A DNA stretch of 50,628 nucleotides from Acidobacteria bacterium RIFCSPLOWO2_12_FULL_68_19 (lineage in GTDB: Bacteria > Acidobacteriota > Vicinamibacteria > Vicinamibacterales > UBA2999): the NCBI GenBank assembly GCA_001767525.1, contig MELF01000006.1:1-50628 (forward strand). Direction: 5' to 3'. Numbering within the stretch: position 1 is the stretch's first letter; each line of letters begins with the position of its first letter. Made by a program: the position numbers and the translations under genes. Of the stretch, positions 6,570 through 15,783 are shown in pieces. The notes under the pieces were generated by a model. That model did not search any database. It saw only the letters and a program-made list of their open reading frames with translations, and had not been told where the DNA came from.

Positions 6570-9356
6570 ATGACGCGCTGGCTGGTTTCGTGCGTCCTGG
6601 TCCTGGCTGCGGGCGGCGCGGCCGACGCGCATCACTCCATTGCGGGCTATTACAACACCTCGCTCGAGGCGACGGTCGACGGCGTCGTGACGGAGTTCCG
6701 GTTCGTCAACCCTCACCCGTTCCTCGTCGTCGAAATCCGGCGAGACGGCGCCGCCGAGCGGTGGCAGCTCGACATGGACAATCGTTTCGAGCTGGCGCAG
6801 ATCGGGTTCACCGAGACCACTCTGAGGCCCGGCGACCGGGTCGTGGTCGCCGGCAACCCGGCCCACCGCGAGCCGCGTCGCCTGTACATCCGGCGTCTCG
6901 ACCGGCCGGCCCGACGGTTTCAGCTACCACCAGGCCGGCAACCGCCCCCAGTTGCGGCCTCGGACGCGCTGAGTGCAGATCCGATAGAATCCGTTTCTTC
7001 CGCTCTACCACCGACCATGCCGCCACAATCGACCAACGGAAGGGAGCGTCCGCCAGCCCGTCCCGCCTCGCCCCAGGCTTCCGCCGACCAGGCGCTGGCG
7101 CACCTGGATCTGGCCGATCGAGAGCGACTGCTCAAGGCGATCGTCGATGCCGAGCCCGAGTGCGTCAAGCTGCTCGACGCCGACGGTTCGCTCCTCATGA
7201 TGAATCCGGCGGGCCTGCAGATGATCGAAGCCGAGGGGTTCGAGCAGATCCGAGGCGCCTGTGTCTCTTCGCTCGTGGAGGAGGAGCACCGGGAGGCGTT
7301 CCGCGCGCTCACCGCGCGCGTCTTCCGGGGCGAGAGCGGCACGCTCGAGTTCCGCATCACTGGCCTCAAGGGCACACCGCGCTGGCTGGAAATGCACGCC
7401 GTCCCGCTGCGCGACGAACGCGGGACGATTGCCGCCGCGCTCGGCATTACCCGCGATATCACCGATCGCAAGCTGGCCGACGCGGCGCTCCGCGAGAGCG
7501 AGAAGAACTTCCGAACGCTGTTCGAGCAGGCGACCGACGGCATCTTCGTCTGCGACGACGAGCGGCGGTTCCTCGACGTCAATCCTGCCGGTTGCCAAAT
7601 GATCGGCTACGGGCGCGACGAGTTGATCGGCCTGCCAGTCGAAACGTTCGTGATGCCGGAGGATCAGCCTCGCGTGGGGCAGGAAGCGACGCGGCTGGCC
7701 GGCGTGCAGGCGAGCACGAGCGAATGGCGCGCCCGGCGCAAGGACGGCTCGGTCTTCATCGCCGAGGCGGTGGCCACACGCCTCTCGGACGGCCGCTTCC
7801 AGACCTTCGCCCGCGATGTCACCGAGCGCAGGCGCGTGGAGTCGGCGCTGCGCGAGAGCGAAGACCGCCTCCGCCGCGCCGCGCGAGCCGGCCGTGTCGG
7901 CCTGTGGGATTGGGATCTGCCGACGAACAAGGTGTACTACTCACCCGAATGGAAGCGCCAAATCGGCTTCGAGGAGGACGAGGTCGGCGACACGTTGGAG
8001 GAATGGCAGAGCCGCGTCCACCCGGACGACCTCTCCGGGGTGCTCGAGCAAACAAAGGTCTGTGTCGAGGGCAGCCGGCCGGAGCTCGAGACGGAGTTCC
8101 GGTTCCGCCACAAGGACGGGTCGTACCGGCGCATTCTGTCGCACGCCTCGCTCGTCTTCGATGACGCCGGCAGGCCGGTGCGGATGCTGGGCTCTCACGT
8201 CGACGTCACCGAGCGCACCGAGCTCCAGACGCAGTTGCTCCAGGCGCAGAAGATGGAGACCGTCGGACGGCTGGCGGGCGGCGTCGCCCACGACTTCAAC
8301 AACCTCCTGACCATCATCAACGGCACGGCCGACCTCATGATCGCCGGCCTCCACGACGGCAGCCCCCTGCGGGCCGACCTCGAAGAGATCCGCCTGGCGG
8401 GCGAGCGCGCCGCCGGCCTGACGCGGCATCTGCTCGCCGTGAGCCGCCAGCAGATCCTCCAGCCGGACGTGATCGATCTGAACACCATCCTCCTTGGCAT
8501 GCAGCCGATCCTGCAGCGGCTCGTCGGCGAGGACGTCAAGATGGTGCTCGCGATCGCCGGCGACCTCTGGTGCGTCAAGGCGGATCCGACCCAGGTCGAG
8601 CAGGTCATCCTCAACCTCGCCGTCAACGCCCGCGACGCGATGCCCGGCGGCGGCACGCTGACGATCGAGACGCGCAACATCGCGGCCGGAGCGTCGCCGC
8701 ACCAGCAGCAGCGGGAACCGCAGGTGATGCTCGCCGTCGGTGACACCGGCGTCGGCATGGACGAGGCGGCTCTCGAGCACGCGTTCGAGCCGTTCTTCAC
8801 GACCAAGGCGCCGGGCAAGGGGACGGGCCTCGGGCTGTCGACGGTCTACGGCATCGTCAGGCAGAGCGGCGGAACGGTGTGGGTCAACAGCCGCCCCGGC
8901 GCGGGAACGACCTTCACGGTGTATCTGCCGCGGGTCGACGCGGCGCCAACCAGACGGCCGCCCGCCGCGCCGCCGGCGGTCGTCGACGGCCACGAGACCA
9001 TTCTCGTCGTCGAAGACGAGACGGCGCTCCGGACGCTGACGAAACGAATTCTCGCGTCGGCCGGCTACCGCGTGGTCGACGCGGGAAACGGCGCCGAGGC
9101 GCTCCACCTGCTCGAACGCTTTTCCGACTCGATCCACCTGCTGGTCACCGACATGGTCATGCCGGGCATGAACGGGCGGGAGCTGGCCACGCGCGTGGTC
9201 GAACGGCGCTCGGACATCAAGGTCCTGTACATGACGGGCTACACGACGGACGCGCTGCTGCGCCAGGGCGTGCTCGAGGCGACCGATCGGGTTCTCACCA
9301 AGCCGTTCACCGCCCAGGAGCTGCGACGGAGGATCCGGAACACGCTCGATTCCTAG
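6570..9356 (+). CDS. DUF6152-like secreted domain in frame with a PAS hybrid histidine kinase
   Basis: One open frame of 928 codons from ATG 6570 (preceded by GAAGGGTGAC) covers two unlike proteins. Codons 1 to ~125 encode a signal peptide ([19 protein letters not shown]) and a small domain, HHSIAGYYN...[12 protein letters not shown], typical of secreted DUF6152 proteins. From about codon 150 (MPPQSTN, ATG 7017) follow three PAS domains (about 175-300, 305-425, 430-550), HisKA with phospho-acceptor H574 in GGVAHDFNN, an HATPase with [14 protein letters not shown] and GKGTGLGLS, and a receiver domain with D861 in [10 protein letters not shown]. There is no transmembrane segment between the halves. 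The kinase probably starts at or near 7017, with the upstream gene having lost its stop codon, but no Shine-Dalgarno sequence marks 7017. The ligand and partner are unknown. Confidence 0.8.
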   Translation: MTRWLVSCVLVLAAGGAADAHHSIAGYYNTSLEATVDGVVTEFRFVNPHPFLVVEIRRDGAAERWQLDMDNRFELAQIGFTETTLRPGDRVVVAGNPAHREPRRLYIRRLDRPARRFQLPPGRQPPPVAASDALSADPIESVSSALPPTMPPQSTNGRERPPARPASPQASADQALAHLDLADRERLLKAIVDAEPECVKLLDADGSLLMMNPAGLQMIEAEGFEQIRGACVSSLVEEEHREAFRALTARVFRGESGTLEFRITGLKGTPRWLEMHAVPLRDERGTIAAALGITRDITDRKLADAALRESEKNFRTLFEQATDGIFVCDDERRFLDVNPAGCQMIGYGRDELIGLPVETFVMPEDQPRVGQEATRLAGVQASTSEWRARRKDGSVFIAEAVATRLSDGRFQTFARDVTERRRVESALRESEDRLRRAARAGRVGLWDWDLPTNKVYYSPEWKRQIGFEEDEVGDTLEEWQSRVHPDDLSGVLEQTKVCVEGSRPELETEFRFRHKDGSYRRILSHASLVFDDAGRPVRMLGSHVDVTERTELQTQLLQAQKMETVGRLAGGVAHDFNNLLTIINGTADLMIAGLHDGSPLRADLEEIRLAGERAAGLTRHLLAVSRQQILQPDVIDLNTILLGMQPILQRLVGEDVKMVLAIAGDLWCVKADPTQVEQVILNLAVNARDAMPGGGTLTIETRNIAAGASPHQQQREPQVMLAVGDTGVGMDEAALEHAFEPFFTTKAPGKGTGLGLSTVYGIVRQSGGTVWVNSRPGAGTTFTVYLPRVDAAPTRRPPAAPPAVVDGHETILVVEDETALRTLTKRILASAGYRVVDAGNGAEALHLLERFSDSIHLLVTDMVMPGMNGRELATRVVERRSDIKVLYMTGYTTDALLRQGVLEATDRVLTKPFTAQELRRRIRNTLDS

Positions 9357-9364
9357 CGCAGGAC

Positions 9365-10651
9365 CTAGATTTCCAGGCCTGCCACCTCGAGTCTTGCGCC
9401 CCGCGTCTTGAGTTTCGTGAGGTAGATCCCCGCCCCGATGACCGTCATCACCGAGACGCTCAGCACGCCGGACAGCCACACGCCCTGGTACTCGGCGAGC
9501 GGGCCGGTGTCGGCGCCGCGCAGCGCGATCCCCAGGTAGCCGCTCGAGGCGAGCGAGGTGGCGCCGACGAGCTGCCCGCACATGTTCACGAAGCCCGTGA
9601 TGGACGCGGTCTTGTCGGGGCCGTAGGTCTCCGAGACCGACGCGGTGATGAGCGTGAAGCAGTTGACCGCCGTCCCGGCGAGCACCGCCACCACGGCGAG
9701 CAGCCAGAGCCCGGTCACGCGCATCGACAGCAGTTGGAACAGCACCACGGTCAGAACGAGCCAGCCGATGACGACGGCAACTCGGGAAATACCGCGCCGG
9801 ACCAGGACGTCGGACACCTTGCCGGCCAGTGGGACACCGAGACCGCGGCCGATCATCGAATACGCGACGGTCGCGAACAGGCCGCCCGTCACCACGGCGG
9901 CGTTCGTCTCGTAGCCGTGGGCGGCGGCATAGACGTCGGCCATGTAGATGGAGATCCACGCCTGCGCCGTGCGCGTGCCCACCATGAACCCGGCAAAGAG
10001 CGCCGTATAGCACCAGAGGTACGGGTCGGCGAGCAGCCGCCACGTGAACGGCTTCTTCGTCGTCGCGGGCTGGCCGGGCGGCGCCGACCGCAGGAAGAGG
10101 AAGCACAGCAGGCCCATCAAGACGATGGCGATCGCCATCGTATTGGTCGCCTGCCGCCATCCCGAGGCAAACGAGAGGGCGACGACCGGCAGCAGGAAGT
10201 AGGCGCACCCCTCGCCGATCGCGCCGCCCATCCCGCCGAAGGCCGATTGACTGAAGCCGCGCTCGTTGGGCGGAAACCAGCGCGCGACCCCGCCCGACAC
10301 CGAGACGTACGCGGCGGCGGCGGCCACGCCCGCGGCGGCGCGCCAGACGAGGAGCGCCGCCTGAGACTGACTGGAGGCGAACCCGACCATCGTCGCCGCC
10401 GTGAGCAGGATGCCGAGCGTGGCGGCGATCCGGCTCCCGAGCTTGTCCGCGGCAAGGCCCCACGGCATCTGGCACAGGGCGTACGCGTAGAAGAACGCCG
10501 CGCCGAGCAGCCCCAGCGTGCCCCGGTCGAGATCGAAATCGGCCTGCATGAACCGCTGGATGCCCGTGTAGTTCTGACGGGCGAAATGGCTGGTGGCATA
10601 GGCGAGGATGCCGAAGACGAGGATGACCCAGCGGTACGCGGCCGGCGGCAT
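9365..10651 (-). CDS. Major facilitator superfamily transporter
   Basis: A 428-residue inner-membrane transporter with about 12 hydrophobic segments, e.g. WVILVFGILAYATSHFARQNY at the N-terminus and the loop 2-3 A-motif region WGLAADKLGSRIAATLG. The layout is close to the anion:cation symporter/organophosphate branch, but the substrate cannot be assigned. ATG 10651 overlaps the stop codon of the preceding RidA-like gene as TGATG; a GTG one codon upstream is possible. It is the last gene of the leftward operon that begins at 15708, so it may import the substrate of that pathway. Confidence 0.88.
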   Translation of the reverse strand: MPPAAYRWVILVFGILAYATSHFARQNYTGIQRFMQADFDLDRGTLGLLGAAFFYAYALCQMPWGLAADKLGSRIAATLGILLTAATMVGFASSQSQAALLVWRAAAGVAAAAAYVSVSGGVARWFPPNERGFSQSAFGGMGGAIGEGCAYFLLPVVALSFASGWRQATNTMAIAIVLMGLLCFLFLRSAPPGQPATTKKPFTWRLLADPYLWCYTALFAGFMVGTRTAQAWISIYMADVYAAAHGYETNAAVVTGGLFATVAYSMIGRGLGVPLAGKVSDVLVRRGISRVAVVIGWLVLTVVLFQLLSMRVTGLWLLAVVAVLAGTAVNCFTLITASVSETYGPDKTASITGFVNMCGQLVGATSLASSGYLGIALRGADTGPLAEYQGVWLSGVLSVSVMTVIGAGIYLTKLKTRGARLEVAGLEI

Positions 10652-12021
10652 CACGACCCTGCGTAGATCCAGAAGTCACCGACAAGGCAGGCGCCCGACG
10701 GCGGCAACGGGCCGGGTACTTGCACGGCGGCGAACGGGTGGGGCTGCTTCCCGTAGCGATCGGACCAGGCCGCCGAGACGCCGGCGAAGTCCCTGATGTC
10801 GGTCAGGAAATACTGCGTCCGGAGAACGTTGCGCATGGACACTCCGGCGGCCTTGCAGACCGCCTCGGCGTAGGAGAGCACCATCGCGCCCTGCGCCTGG
10901 CCCCTCAAGCTCAGGCCGTCGAGCGCGGCCGCGTGCTCGACCGACGGCACCAGCCCGTCGCGCCCAACCGCCATCAGACCGGAGGGGAAGACCAGATCGC
11001 CGGCGCGCACGCACGGTCCCCAGGCCGCCAGGGGCGGGACGGCGACCTCGACCACTTGCTTGCGGCGTGCGGCGTTGTTCTTGAGCGCGATCACGTTGAT
11101 CTCGAGCATGCTCTCGGAGCTGGAATAGTCCTTGGCCGGTACCACCGTCAGCGCGCATGGGATGTCACGGAAGTACTGCGCCCACACGTCCAGGAACTCC
11201 GGAATGTTCTCCACGCCGCGGACGTACGCCTGCGCCTTGAGGCTCTGCTCGAGTGACGATCCGGCCGCCTGCAGCGAGGGCGCCAGCCGCTGCCTGATCA
11301 CGTAGTGCACCTGCCGGCGGAAACTCGTCTCCCCTTGCCAGCGGCTCGTCGCTGGAACCTCCACGCCCGGAGCGAGCCTGCCGTCCTGAAGGGCCTGATT
11401 GCCGGCGACGAAGACGAAGTCGTTGACCGCCACCGCCGGCGTATAGCCGGAGGGCGAGAGCGGCTCGCCGGGAAAGGCAACCTTTTCGAGCGTCCAGCCC
11501 GGGCCCGGAACGATCGCGATCAGGGAGGTATGGATGTTCGCGCGCGCGCTGAAGCAGCGCTCCATGATGATCGAGGTGCTCGGCGGGATGTAGGCGCCGA
11601 ACTCGGCAAACCGCGCCAGGTGGTAGGCCGACACGGCCGAACCCGTCGTGTAGTACTGGTCGAGGCGGACGGCGTTGGCGAGGTCGGAACCGAATTCCCT
11701 GAGGATCGTCCGCATCCGCCCGAGGATGTAATCGGCCTCACGGCGCAGCGGCGGCCGGCCGCTCAGGCGATTGCCCGCCGGCCCCTCGACGTCCGGCGCG
11801 AGCCCTCTTTCGAAATCATAGGCCTCGTGGCCGTTGAGAAAGAGCCATGGCCCCGCCTTGACGGCGTAGGCGTAGCTCGTGGCGCTCCCGGCGAGACGTT
11901 CGACCGACTTGACGGCGAGGGCGGACCCCCCTTGCGCTCGAGCGCCCCTCGAGGACGCCAGGGCGGCCGCGAGCGTGACGCCGCCCAGGAGAAAGCCGCG
12001 CCGGTCGATGCTGCCCTGCAT
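10651..12021 (-). CDS. Tat-exported protein with tandem RidA (YjgF)-like domains
   Basis: A 456-residue protein beginning MQGSIDRRGFLLGGVTLAAALASS, a twin-arginine signal. The remainder reads as two or three RidA/YjgF-YER057c domains. One has KAGPWLFLNGHEAYDFE and LREFGSDLANAVRLDQYYT, a second has AVNDFVFVAGNQALQDGRLAPG and SLEQSLKAQAYVRGVENIPEFLDVW, and a third has VRAGDLVFPSGLMAVGRDG and RNVLRTQYFLTDIRDF. Single-domain RidA proteins hydrolyse reactive enamine/imine intermediates; exported multi-domain forms are uncharacterised. It overlaps the MmgE/PrpD gene upstream and the MFS gene downstream by TGATG, so it belongs to this operon. Confidence 0.75.
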   Translation of the reverse strand: MQGSIDRRGFLLGGVTLAAALASSRGARAQGGSALAVKSVERLAGSATSYAYAVKAGPWLFLNGHEAYDFERGLAPDVEGPAGNRLSGRPPLRREADYILGRMRTILREFGSDLANAVRLDQYYTTGSAVSAYHLARFAEFGAYIPPSTSIIMERCFSARANIHTSLIAIVPGPGWTLEKVAFPGEPLSPSGYTPAVAVNDFVFVAGNQALQDGRLAPGVEVPATSRWQGETSFRRQVHYVIRQRLAPSLQAAGSSLEQSLKAQAYVRGVENIPEFLDVWAQYFRDIPCALTVVPAKDYSSSESMLEINVIALKNNAARRKQVVEVAVPPLAAWGPCVRAGDLVFPSGLMAVGRDGLVPSVEHAAALDGLSLRGQAQGAMVLSYAEAVCKAAGVSMRNVLRTQYFLTDIRDFAGVSAAWSDRYGKQPHPFAAVQVPGPLPPSGACLVGDFWIYAGS

Positions 12022-13418
12022 CACGACACGCCCGCCGCAACCGTCGGCATCAGGAGATCCGCGAGCGCCGACACCTCCTCGACCCGCTCCACATCGGCCA
12101 GCGCCGCCCAGGCGCGGGAGGCGGCGTCGCCGGCCAGCGTCCGCCGCGCGCACGCTTTGAACTTCGCGGCGAGCTCGTCCTCGCTCGCGGGCCGGGCCGG
12201 GTAGCCCCGGGCGCCGTCGGCGGCCGCGGTGAGCACGCGCCCGCCGCGCAGCCGCAGCGTCACGCGCGCGTGCGAGAGCGGCGCGGTAGCATCGAACGCT
12301 GGGTCTACGCGCATCGTCACCTTCGGCATCACCGCCCGGATCGCCGAGGCGTGGATCCGGTCTGGAGCAAACGTGCCGATCCCGACTTCGCCGTCGACGA
12401 CGGCCGCCGCCGCGCAGAACGGCATGCTGAACTTTCCCTCCAGATCCGTGGAGGGCCAATCATAGATCAGCAGGCGCGGCGTCATGGAGTCGACCTCGAT
12501 CTCGATCGCCTCCACGTCGTCCGCAGTGAAGCGTTCGCGCCGGCGAAGATCGAGCAGCAGGTCGAGCGTCGGGTGCGTGGCGGCGCACGACGGGTACAGC
12601 TTGACGGTGATGCCGGTCGCCAGAATCTCCCACTGTAGGGCGGGTCCTGTGGACCCGCCTGGGCCCTCGAGATCGACGACCGCACCCGCGAGCGTCTCCT
12701 GCTGGGCGTCCATCGCGGAGAGCAGCCCCTGCGGTCCGTCGAGCGATCGCTCGCTGGCCGTGTACCCGCGCCTGGCCAGGAGCGCCGCCGTCACTCCGTT
12801 ACGGGCCGCCATGCCCGCGTGCAGCGGCTTGACCATGCTCCCGAGGTTTTCCTTCAGCCCGCAGGCCGACGAGGCGGCGATGCCGAGCGCATGGCCCGCC
12901 TCGAGGGGCGCGAGGCCAAGCACGCGAGCGGCGGCAGCCGCGGCGCCAATCGTGCCGATCGTCGACGTGCAGTGCCAGCCGCGTTCGTGGTAGTGCCTCG
13001 GGTTCATCACTTTGCCCAGGCGGCACTCGATTTCGAAGCCGACGCCGTAGGCGTCGACGAGCGCGCGGCCGGACGCCCGCGCCATCTCGCCGGCGGCGAG
13101 CGCCGCGGGAAGCAGCGCGCAGCTCGGATGCGCGAGCGACACGAAGCACATGTCGTCGTAGTCGAGCGCGTGGGCGGCGACGCCGTTGGCGAGCGCCGCC
13201 CAGCTCGCGCCCGTCCGGAGCGGTGTGCCGACGACCGCGCATCGCCCGCGGCCCTCGTCGGACGCCATCGCCTGCACGAGCCGCGCGGCCGGTTCAACCG
13301 CGCCGGCCAGCGTCACGCCAACGGTGTCGCGGACGGCGGCGGCCGCCCGGTCGCGCGCCTGCGGCGGCGGCGCGGCGCGCGCGACGAACTCCGCCAGGAG
13401 CGCCACCTCGCGCGTCAT
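12021..13418 (-). CDS. MmgE/PrpD family protein
   Basis: A 465-residue member of the MmgE/PrpD family, which includes 2-methylcitrate dehydratase, cis-aconitate decarboxylase and iminodisuccinate epimerase. The family hallmark NGVAAHALDYDDMCFVSLAHPS (with the DYDD turn) is present, followed by HYHERGWHCTSTIGTIGAAAAAARVLGL and SMVKPLHAGMAARNG. The C-terminal domain carries KLYPSCAATHPTLDLLLDL. The start at ATG 13418 overlaps the acyl-CoA dehydrogenase stop as TGATG. The reaction cannot be assigned from sequence. Residues GGSTGPAL in the middle are encoded by a short palindromic repeat (12634-12659) that is in frame. Confidence 0.85.
   Translation of the reverse strand: MTREVALLAEFVARAAPPPQARDRAAAAVRDTVGVTLAGAVEPAARLVQAMASDEGRGRCAVVGTPLRTGASWAALANGVAAHALDYDDMCFVSLAHPSCALLPAALAAGEMARASGRALVDAYGVGFEIECRLGKVMNPRHYHERGWHCTSTIGTIGAAAAAARVLGLAPLEAGHALGIAASSACGLKENLGSMVKPLHAGMAARNGVTAALLARRGYTASERSLDGPQGLLSAMDAQQETLAGAVVDLEGPGGSTGPALQWEILATGITVKLYPSCAATHPTLDLLLDLRRRERFTADDVEAIEIEVDSMTPRLLIYDWPSTDLEGKFSMPFCAAAAVVDGEVGIGTFAPDRIHASAIRAVMPKVTMRVDPAFDATAPLSHARVTLRLRGGRVLTAAADGARGYPARPASEDELAAKFKACARRTLAGDAASRAWAALADVERVEEVSALADLLMPTVAAGVS
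12634..12659. repeat. Short palindromic GGCGGGTCC repeat, copy 1 (inside MmgE/PrpD gene)
   Basis: TGTAGGGCGGGTCC followed by TGT and GGACCCGCC. The arms GGCGGGTCC (12639-12647) and GGACCCGCC (12651-12659) are perfectly complementary around a 3-nt loop. Related copies with the same GTAGGGCGGG lead lie at 16861-16893 and 35614-35646. Here the element adds codons in frame. Confidence 0.7.
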
Positions 13419-14590
13419 CAGTAGGACCTCGGCAGCCCGAGCACGTGCTCGGCCACGTAGCTCAGAATCAGGTTGGTCGAGACGGGCGCCACCTGATAGA
13501 GGCGCGTCTCCCGGAACTTCCGCTCGACGTCGTACTCCTCGGCGAAGCCGAAGCCGCCGTAGGTCTGCACGGCGACGTTGGCGGCCTCCCACGAAGCATC
13601 GGCCGCCAGCAGCTTCGCCATGTTCGCCTCCGCGCCGCACGGCTCGCCGCGGTCGAACAGCTCGGCGGCGCGGACGCGCATCAGGTCGGCCGCCTCCACG
13701 TTGACGTGGGCGCGGGCGATCGGAAACTGCACGCCCTGGTTCTGCCCGATCGGCCGCCCGAAGACGACGCGCTCCTTCGCGTAGCGGGTGGCGCGCTCGA
13801 CGAACCAGCGGCCGTCGCCGACGCACTCGGCCGCAATCAGGATCCGCTCCGCGTTCAATCCGTCCAGCAGATACCGGAAGCCCTTCCCCTCCTCCCCGAC
13901 GAGGTGTCCCACCGGCACCTTCAAACCATCGAAAAAGATCTCTGTCGTGGAGTGATTCATCATCGTCCGGATGGGCCGGATCGTGAGGCCGTGCCCGACC
14001 GCCTCGCGCATGTCGACCAGGAGCATCGACAACCCGTCGGTGCGCTTCTTCACCTGCTCCACCGGCGTCGTCCGGGCCATGAGCAGCATCAGGTCGGAGT
14101 ACTCCGCGCGCGAGATCCAGACCTTCTGTCCGGTGACGACGTAGTGGTCGCCCTGGCGCACGGCCACGGTCTTGAGCTGCGTGGTGTCGGAGCCGGTGGT
14201 CGGTTCCGAGACGCCGAACGCCTGCAGGCGCAGCGTGCCGCCGGCGATCGCAGGGAGGTACGTCCGCTTCTGCGCCTCGCTGCCGTGCCGCAGCAGCGAG
14301 CCCATGATGTACATCTGCGCGTGGCACGCGGCGGCGTTGCCGCCGCAGCGGTTGACCTCCTCCAGGATGATGGCGGCCTCGGCGATGCCCAGCCCCGACC
14401 CGCCGTATTCGGCGGGGATGAGCGCCGCGAGAAAGCCCGCCTCGGTCAGCGCGCGCACGAACTCCTCGGGATACCCCCGCTCGGCGTCGAGGCGCCGCCA
14501 GTAGGCATCAGGGAAGCGCGCGGAGATCTCGCGGATGCTCTGCCGCAGGCTCCGGTGCAACTCCGCCCGCTCGTCCACGACCATGCTCAT
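13418..14590 (-). CDS. Acyl-CoA dehydrogenase family protein
   Basis: A 390-residue FAD flavoprotein of the acyl-CoA dehydrogenase fold, expected to oxidise an acyl-CoA alpha-beta bond and pass electrons to ETF. Seen in order: N-terminal helical domain (FLAALIPAEYGGSGLG), the flavin/substrate motif LQAFGVSEPTTGSDTTQLKT, HYVVTGQKVWISRAEYSDLML, and the C-terminal helical bundle VQTYGGFGFAEEYDVERKFRETRLYQVAPVSTN. At the usual YEGTSE site this protein has QVAPVSTN, so the catalytic base may differ from the classical glutamate. It starts 9 bp after the upstream TPP beta-subunit gene and overlaps the next gene by TGATG. Confidence 0.9.
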   Translation of the reverse strand: MSMVVDERAELHRSLRQSIREISARFPDAYWRRLDAERGYPEEFVRALTEAGFLAALIPAEYGGSGLGIAEAAIILEEVNRCGGNAAACHAQMYIMGSLLRHGSEAQKRTYLPAIAGGTLRLQAFGVSEPTTGSDTTQLKTVAVRQGDHYVVTGQKVWISRAEYSDLMLLMARTTPVEQVKKRTDGLSMLLVDMREAVGHGLTIRPIRTMMNHSTTEIFFDGLKVPVGHLVGEEGKGFRYLLDGLNAERILIAAECVGDGRWFVERATRYAKERVVFGRPIGQNQGVQFPIARAHVNVEAADLMRVRAAELFDRGEPCGAEANMAKLLAADASWEAANVAVQTYGGFGFAEEYDVERKFRETRLYQVAPVSTNLILSYVAEHVLGLPRSY

Positions 14591-14599
14591 CGGTTGGGT

Positions 14600-15178
14600 C
14601 TACCCGAAGGCCTTCGGCCCGAGCAGCGCCTCCCGGAACCGGTTCTTGATGTGCGTGCCGTCGCGCAGCGGGACCCGCAGCGGCGGCTGGTTCGCGAGCA
14701 CCTTCACGACGAGCAGCACCGGCCCGGCGCCGCCGTACAGCGCCGGCAGCGCCCGGTCCAGCTCCTCGGCGGTCGTCACCGTGCTGGCCGCCGGAAAACC
14801 CGCCGCGCGCGCCATCGCGGCCAGATCCACGCCGCGGGCGGTGTGCGACGCCTGCATGCCGGTTTCGCCGTACCGCTCGTTGTCGAGCACGACCACCGAC
14901 AGGTTGGACGGGCGCGCGGCGCCGATGGTCGCAAGGCCGCCGAGGCCCATCAGCAGCTCGCCGTCGCCGGTCAGCACCAGCACGCGGCGAGATGGCTGCG
15001 CCAGCGCCAGCCCGAGGCCGAGCACGGCCGCGCCGCCCATGGCGCCCCACAGATAGAAGTTGCACGGGGAATCGGCGGTCGCGGCGACGTCCCATGTGGG
15101 CGAGCCGAGGCCGGTCACGAGGAGCGCGCTGCCCCGCGCCCGCAGGATGGCAGAGACGGCGTCTCGACGGTCGAGCAT
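14600..15178 (-). CDS. TPP-dependent decarboxylase, C-terminal (PP) subunit, ComE-like
   Basis: A 192-residue thiamine-pyrophosphate binding subunit resembling sulfopyruvate/phosphonopyruvate decarboxylase beta chains. The TPP motif is GDGELLMGLGGLATIG followed ~25 residues after GDG by LDNERYGETG. The upstream neighbour supplies the other half-domain, so the two probably form one enzyme decarboxylating a 2-oxo acid. Its ATG overlaps the alpha-subunit stop as TGATG (15176-15180). No sulfolactate or phosphoenolpyruvate mutase genes are nearby, so sulfopyruvate or phosphonopyruvate is not established as the substrate. Confidence 0.8.
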   Translation of the reverse strand: MLDRRDAVSAILRARGSALLVTGLGSPTWDVAATADSPCNFYLWGAMGGAAVLGLGLALAQPSRRVLVLTGDGELLMGLGGLATIGAARPSNLSVVVLDNERYGETGMQASHTARGVDLAAMARAAGFPAASTVTTAEELDRALPALYGGAGPVLLVVKVLANQPPLRVPLRDGTHIKNRFREALLGPKAFG

Positions 15179-15708
15179 CAGTCGAACTTCTTCGCGCCGA
15201 TAAAGCGCTGGCCCACGAGCAGCGCCACGGCCCGGTTCGAGACAAACGCCATCTGCGCCGCCGCGGCGACCCCTGGCGCCAGATCACCTGCGGCCTCCAG
15301 GTGTTGCACGATCACGCCGCAGGTGGCGAGGACGACGGGGGCCGCCTGCCCCATCGGCACCTGCCACGGGTTCGTTTCTCCCCACTGCCCGCGCATCGTG
15401 ACGATCATCAACAGCGGAAAGCGGCACTCCTCGACGAGCGACAGCATGTTGACGCAGTTGCCGACGCCGCTCGACTGCATCAGCAGCACGCCGCGCACGC
15501 CGCCGAGCCAGGCGCCGGCCAGCAGCGCCACCCCCTCCTCCTCGGTGGTCAGCGACACGGTCCGCATGCCCGCGTCGGCGTGACAGCGCTCGATCAGATC
15601 CTTGTGCCCGGCGTCGGGCACGTAGGCGACCTGACCGATCTGCGCCTCCTTGAGCGCCTGGTAGATGTCCTGCGACCAGACGGATTGGTCGAGCGAGTCG
15701 TCCGGCAC
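15178..15708 (-). CDS. TPP-dependent decarboxylase, N-terminal (Pyr) subunit, ComD-like
   Basis: A 176-residue pyrimidine-binding subunit. Key features: SQDIYQALKEAQIGQVAYVPDAGH at the N-terminus, the activating glutamate in LTTEEEGVALLAGAWLGG, and LLMQSSGVGNCVNMLSL. Length and order match ComD-type sulfopyruvate decarboxylase alpha chains. The start is taken as GTG 15708 because it gives the family-length N-terminus; a TTG four codons upstream is possible. It is the first gene of a leftward operon of six and is divergent from the gamma-glutamyltransferase gene, with a 75-bp shared promoter region. Confidence 0.78.
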   Translation of the reverse strand: MPDDSLDQSVWSQDIYQALKEAQIGQVAYVPDAGHKDLIERCHADAGMRTVSLTTEEEGVALLAGAWLGGVRGVLLMQSSGVGNCVNMLSLVEECRFPLLMIVTMRGQWGETNPWQVPMGQAAPVVLATCGVIVQHLEAAGDLAPGVAAAAQMAFVSNRAVALLVGQRFIGAKKFD

Positions 15709-15783
15709 GTGGCAGCCCAAATCATACCGGGAAGCGGCGCCCTTGACCCCGCTTCGCTCGACCGGGGACGATAGGACTCGCTG

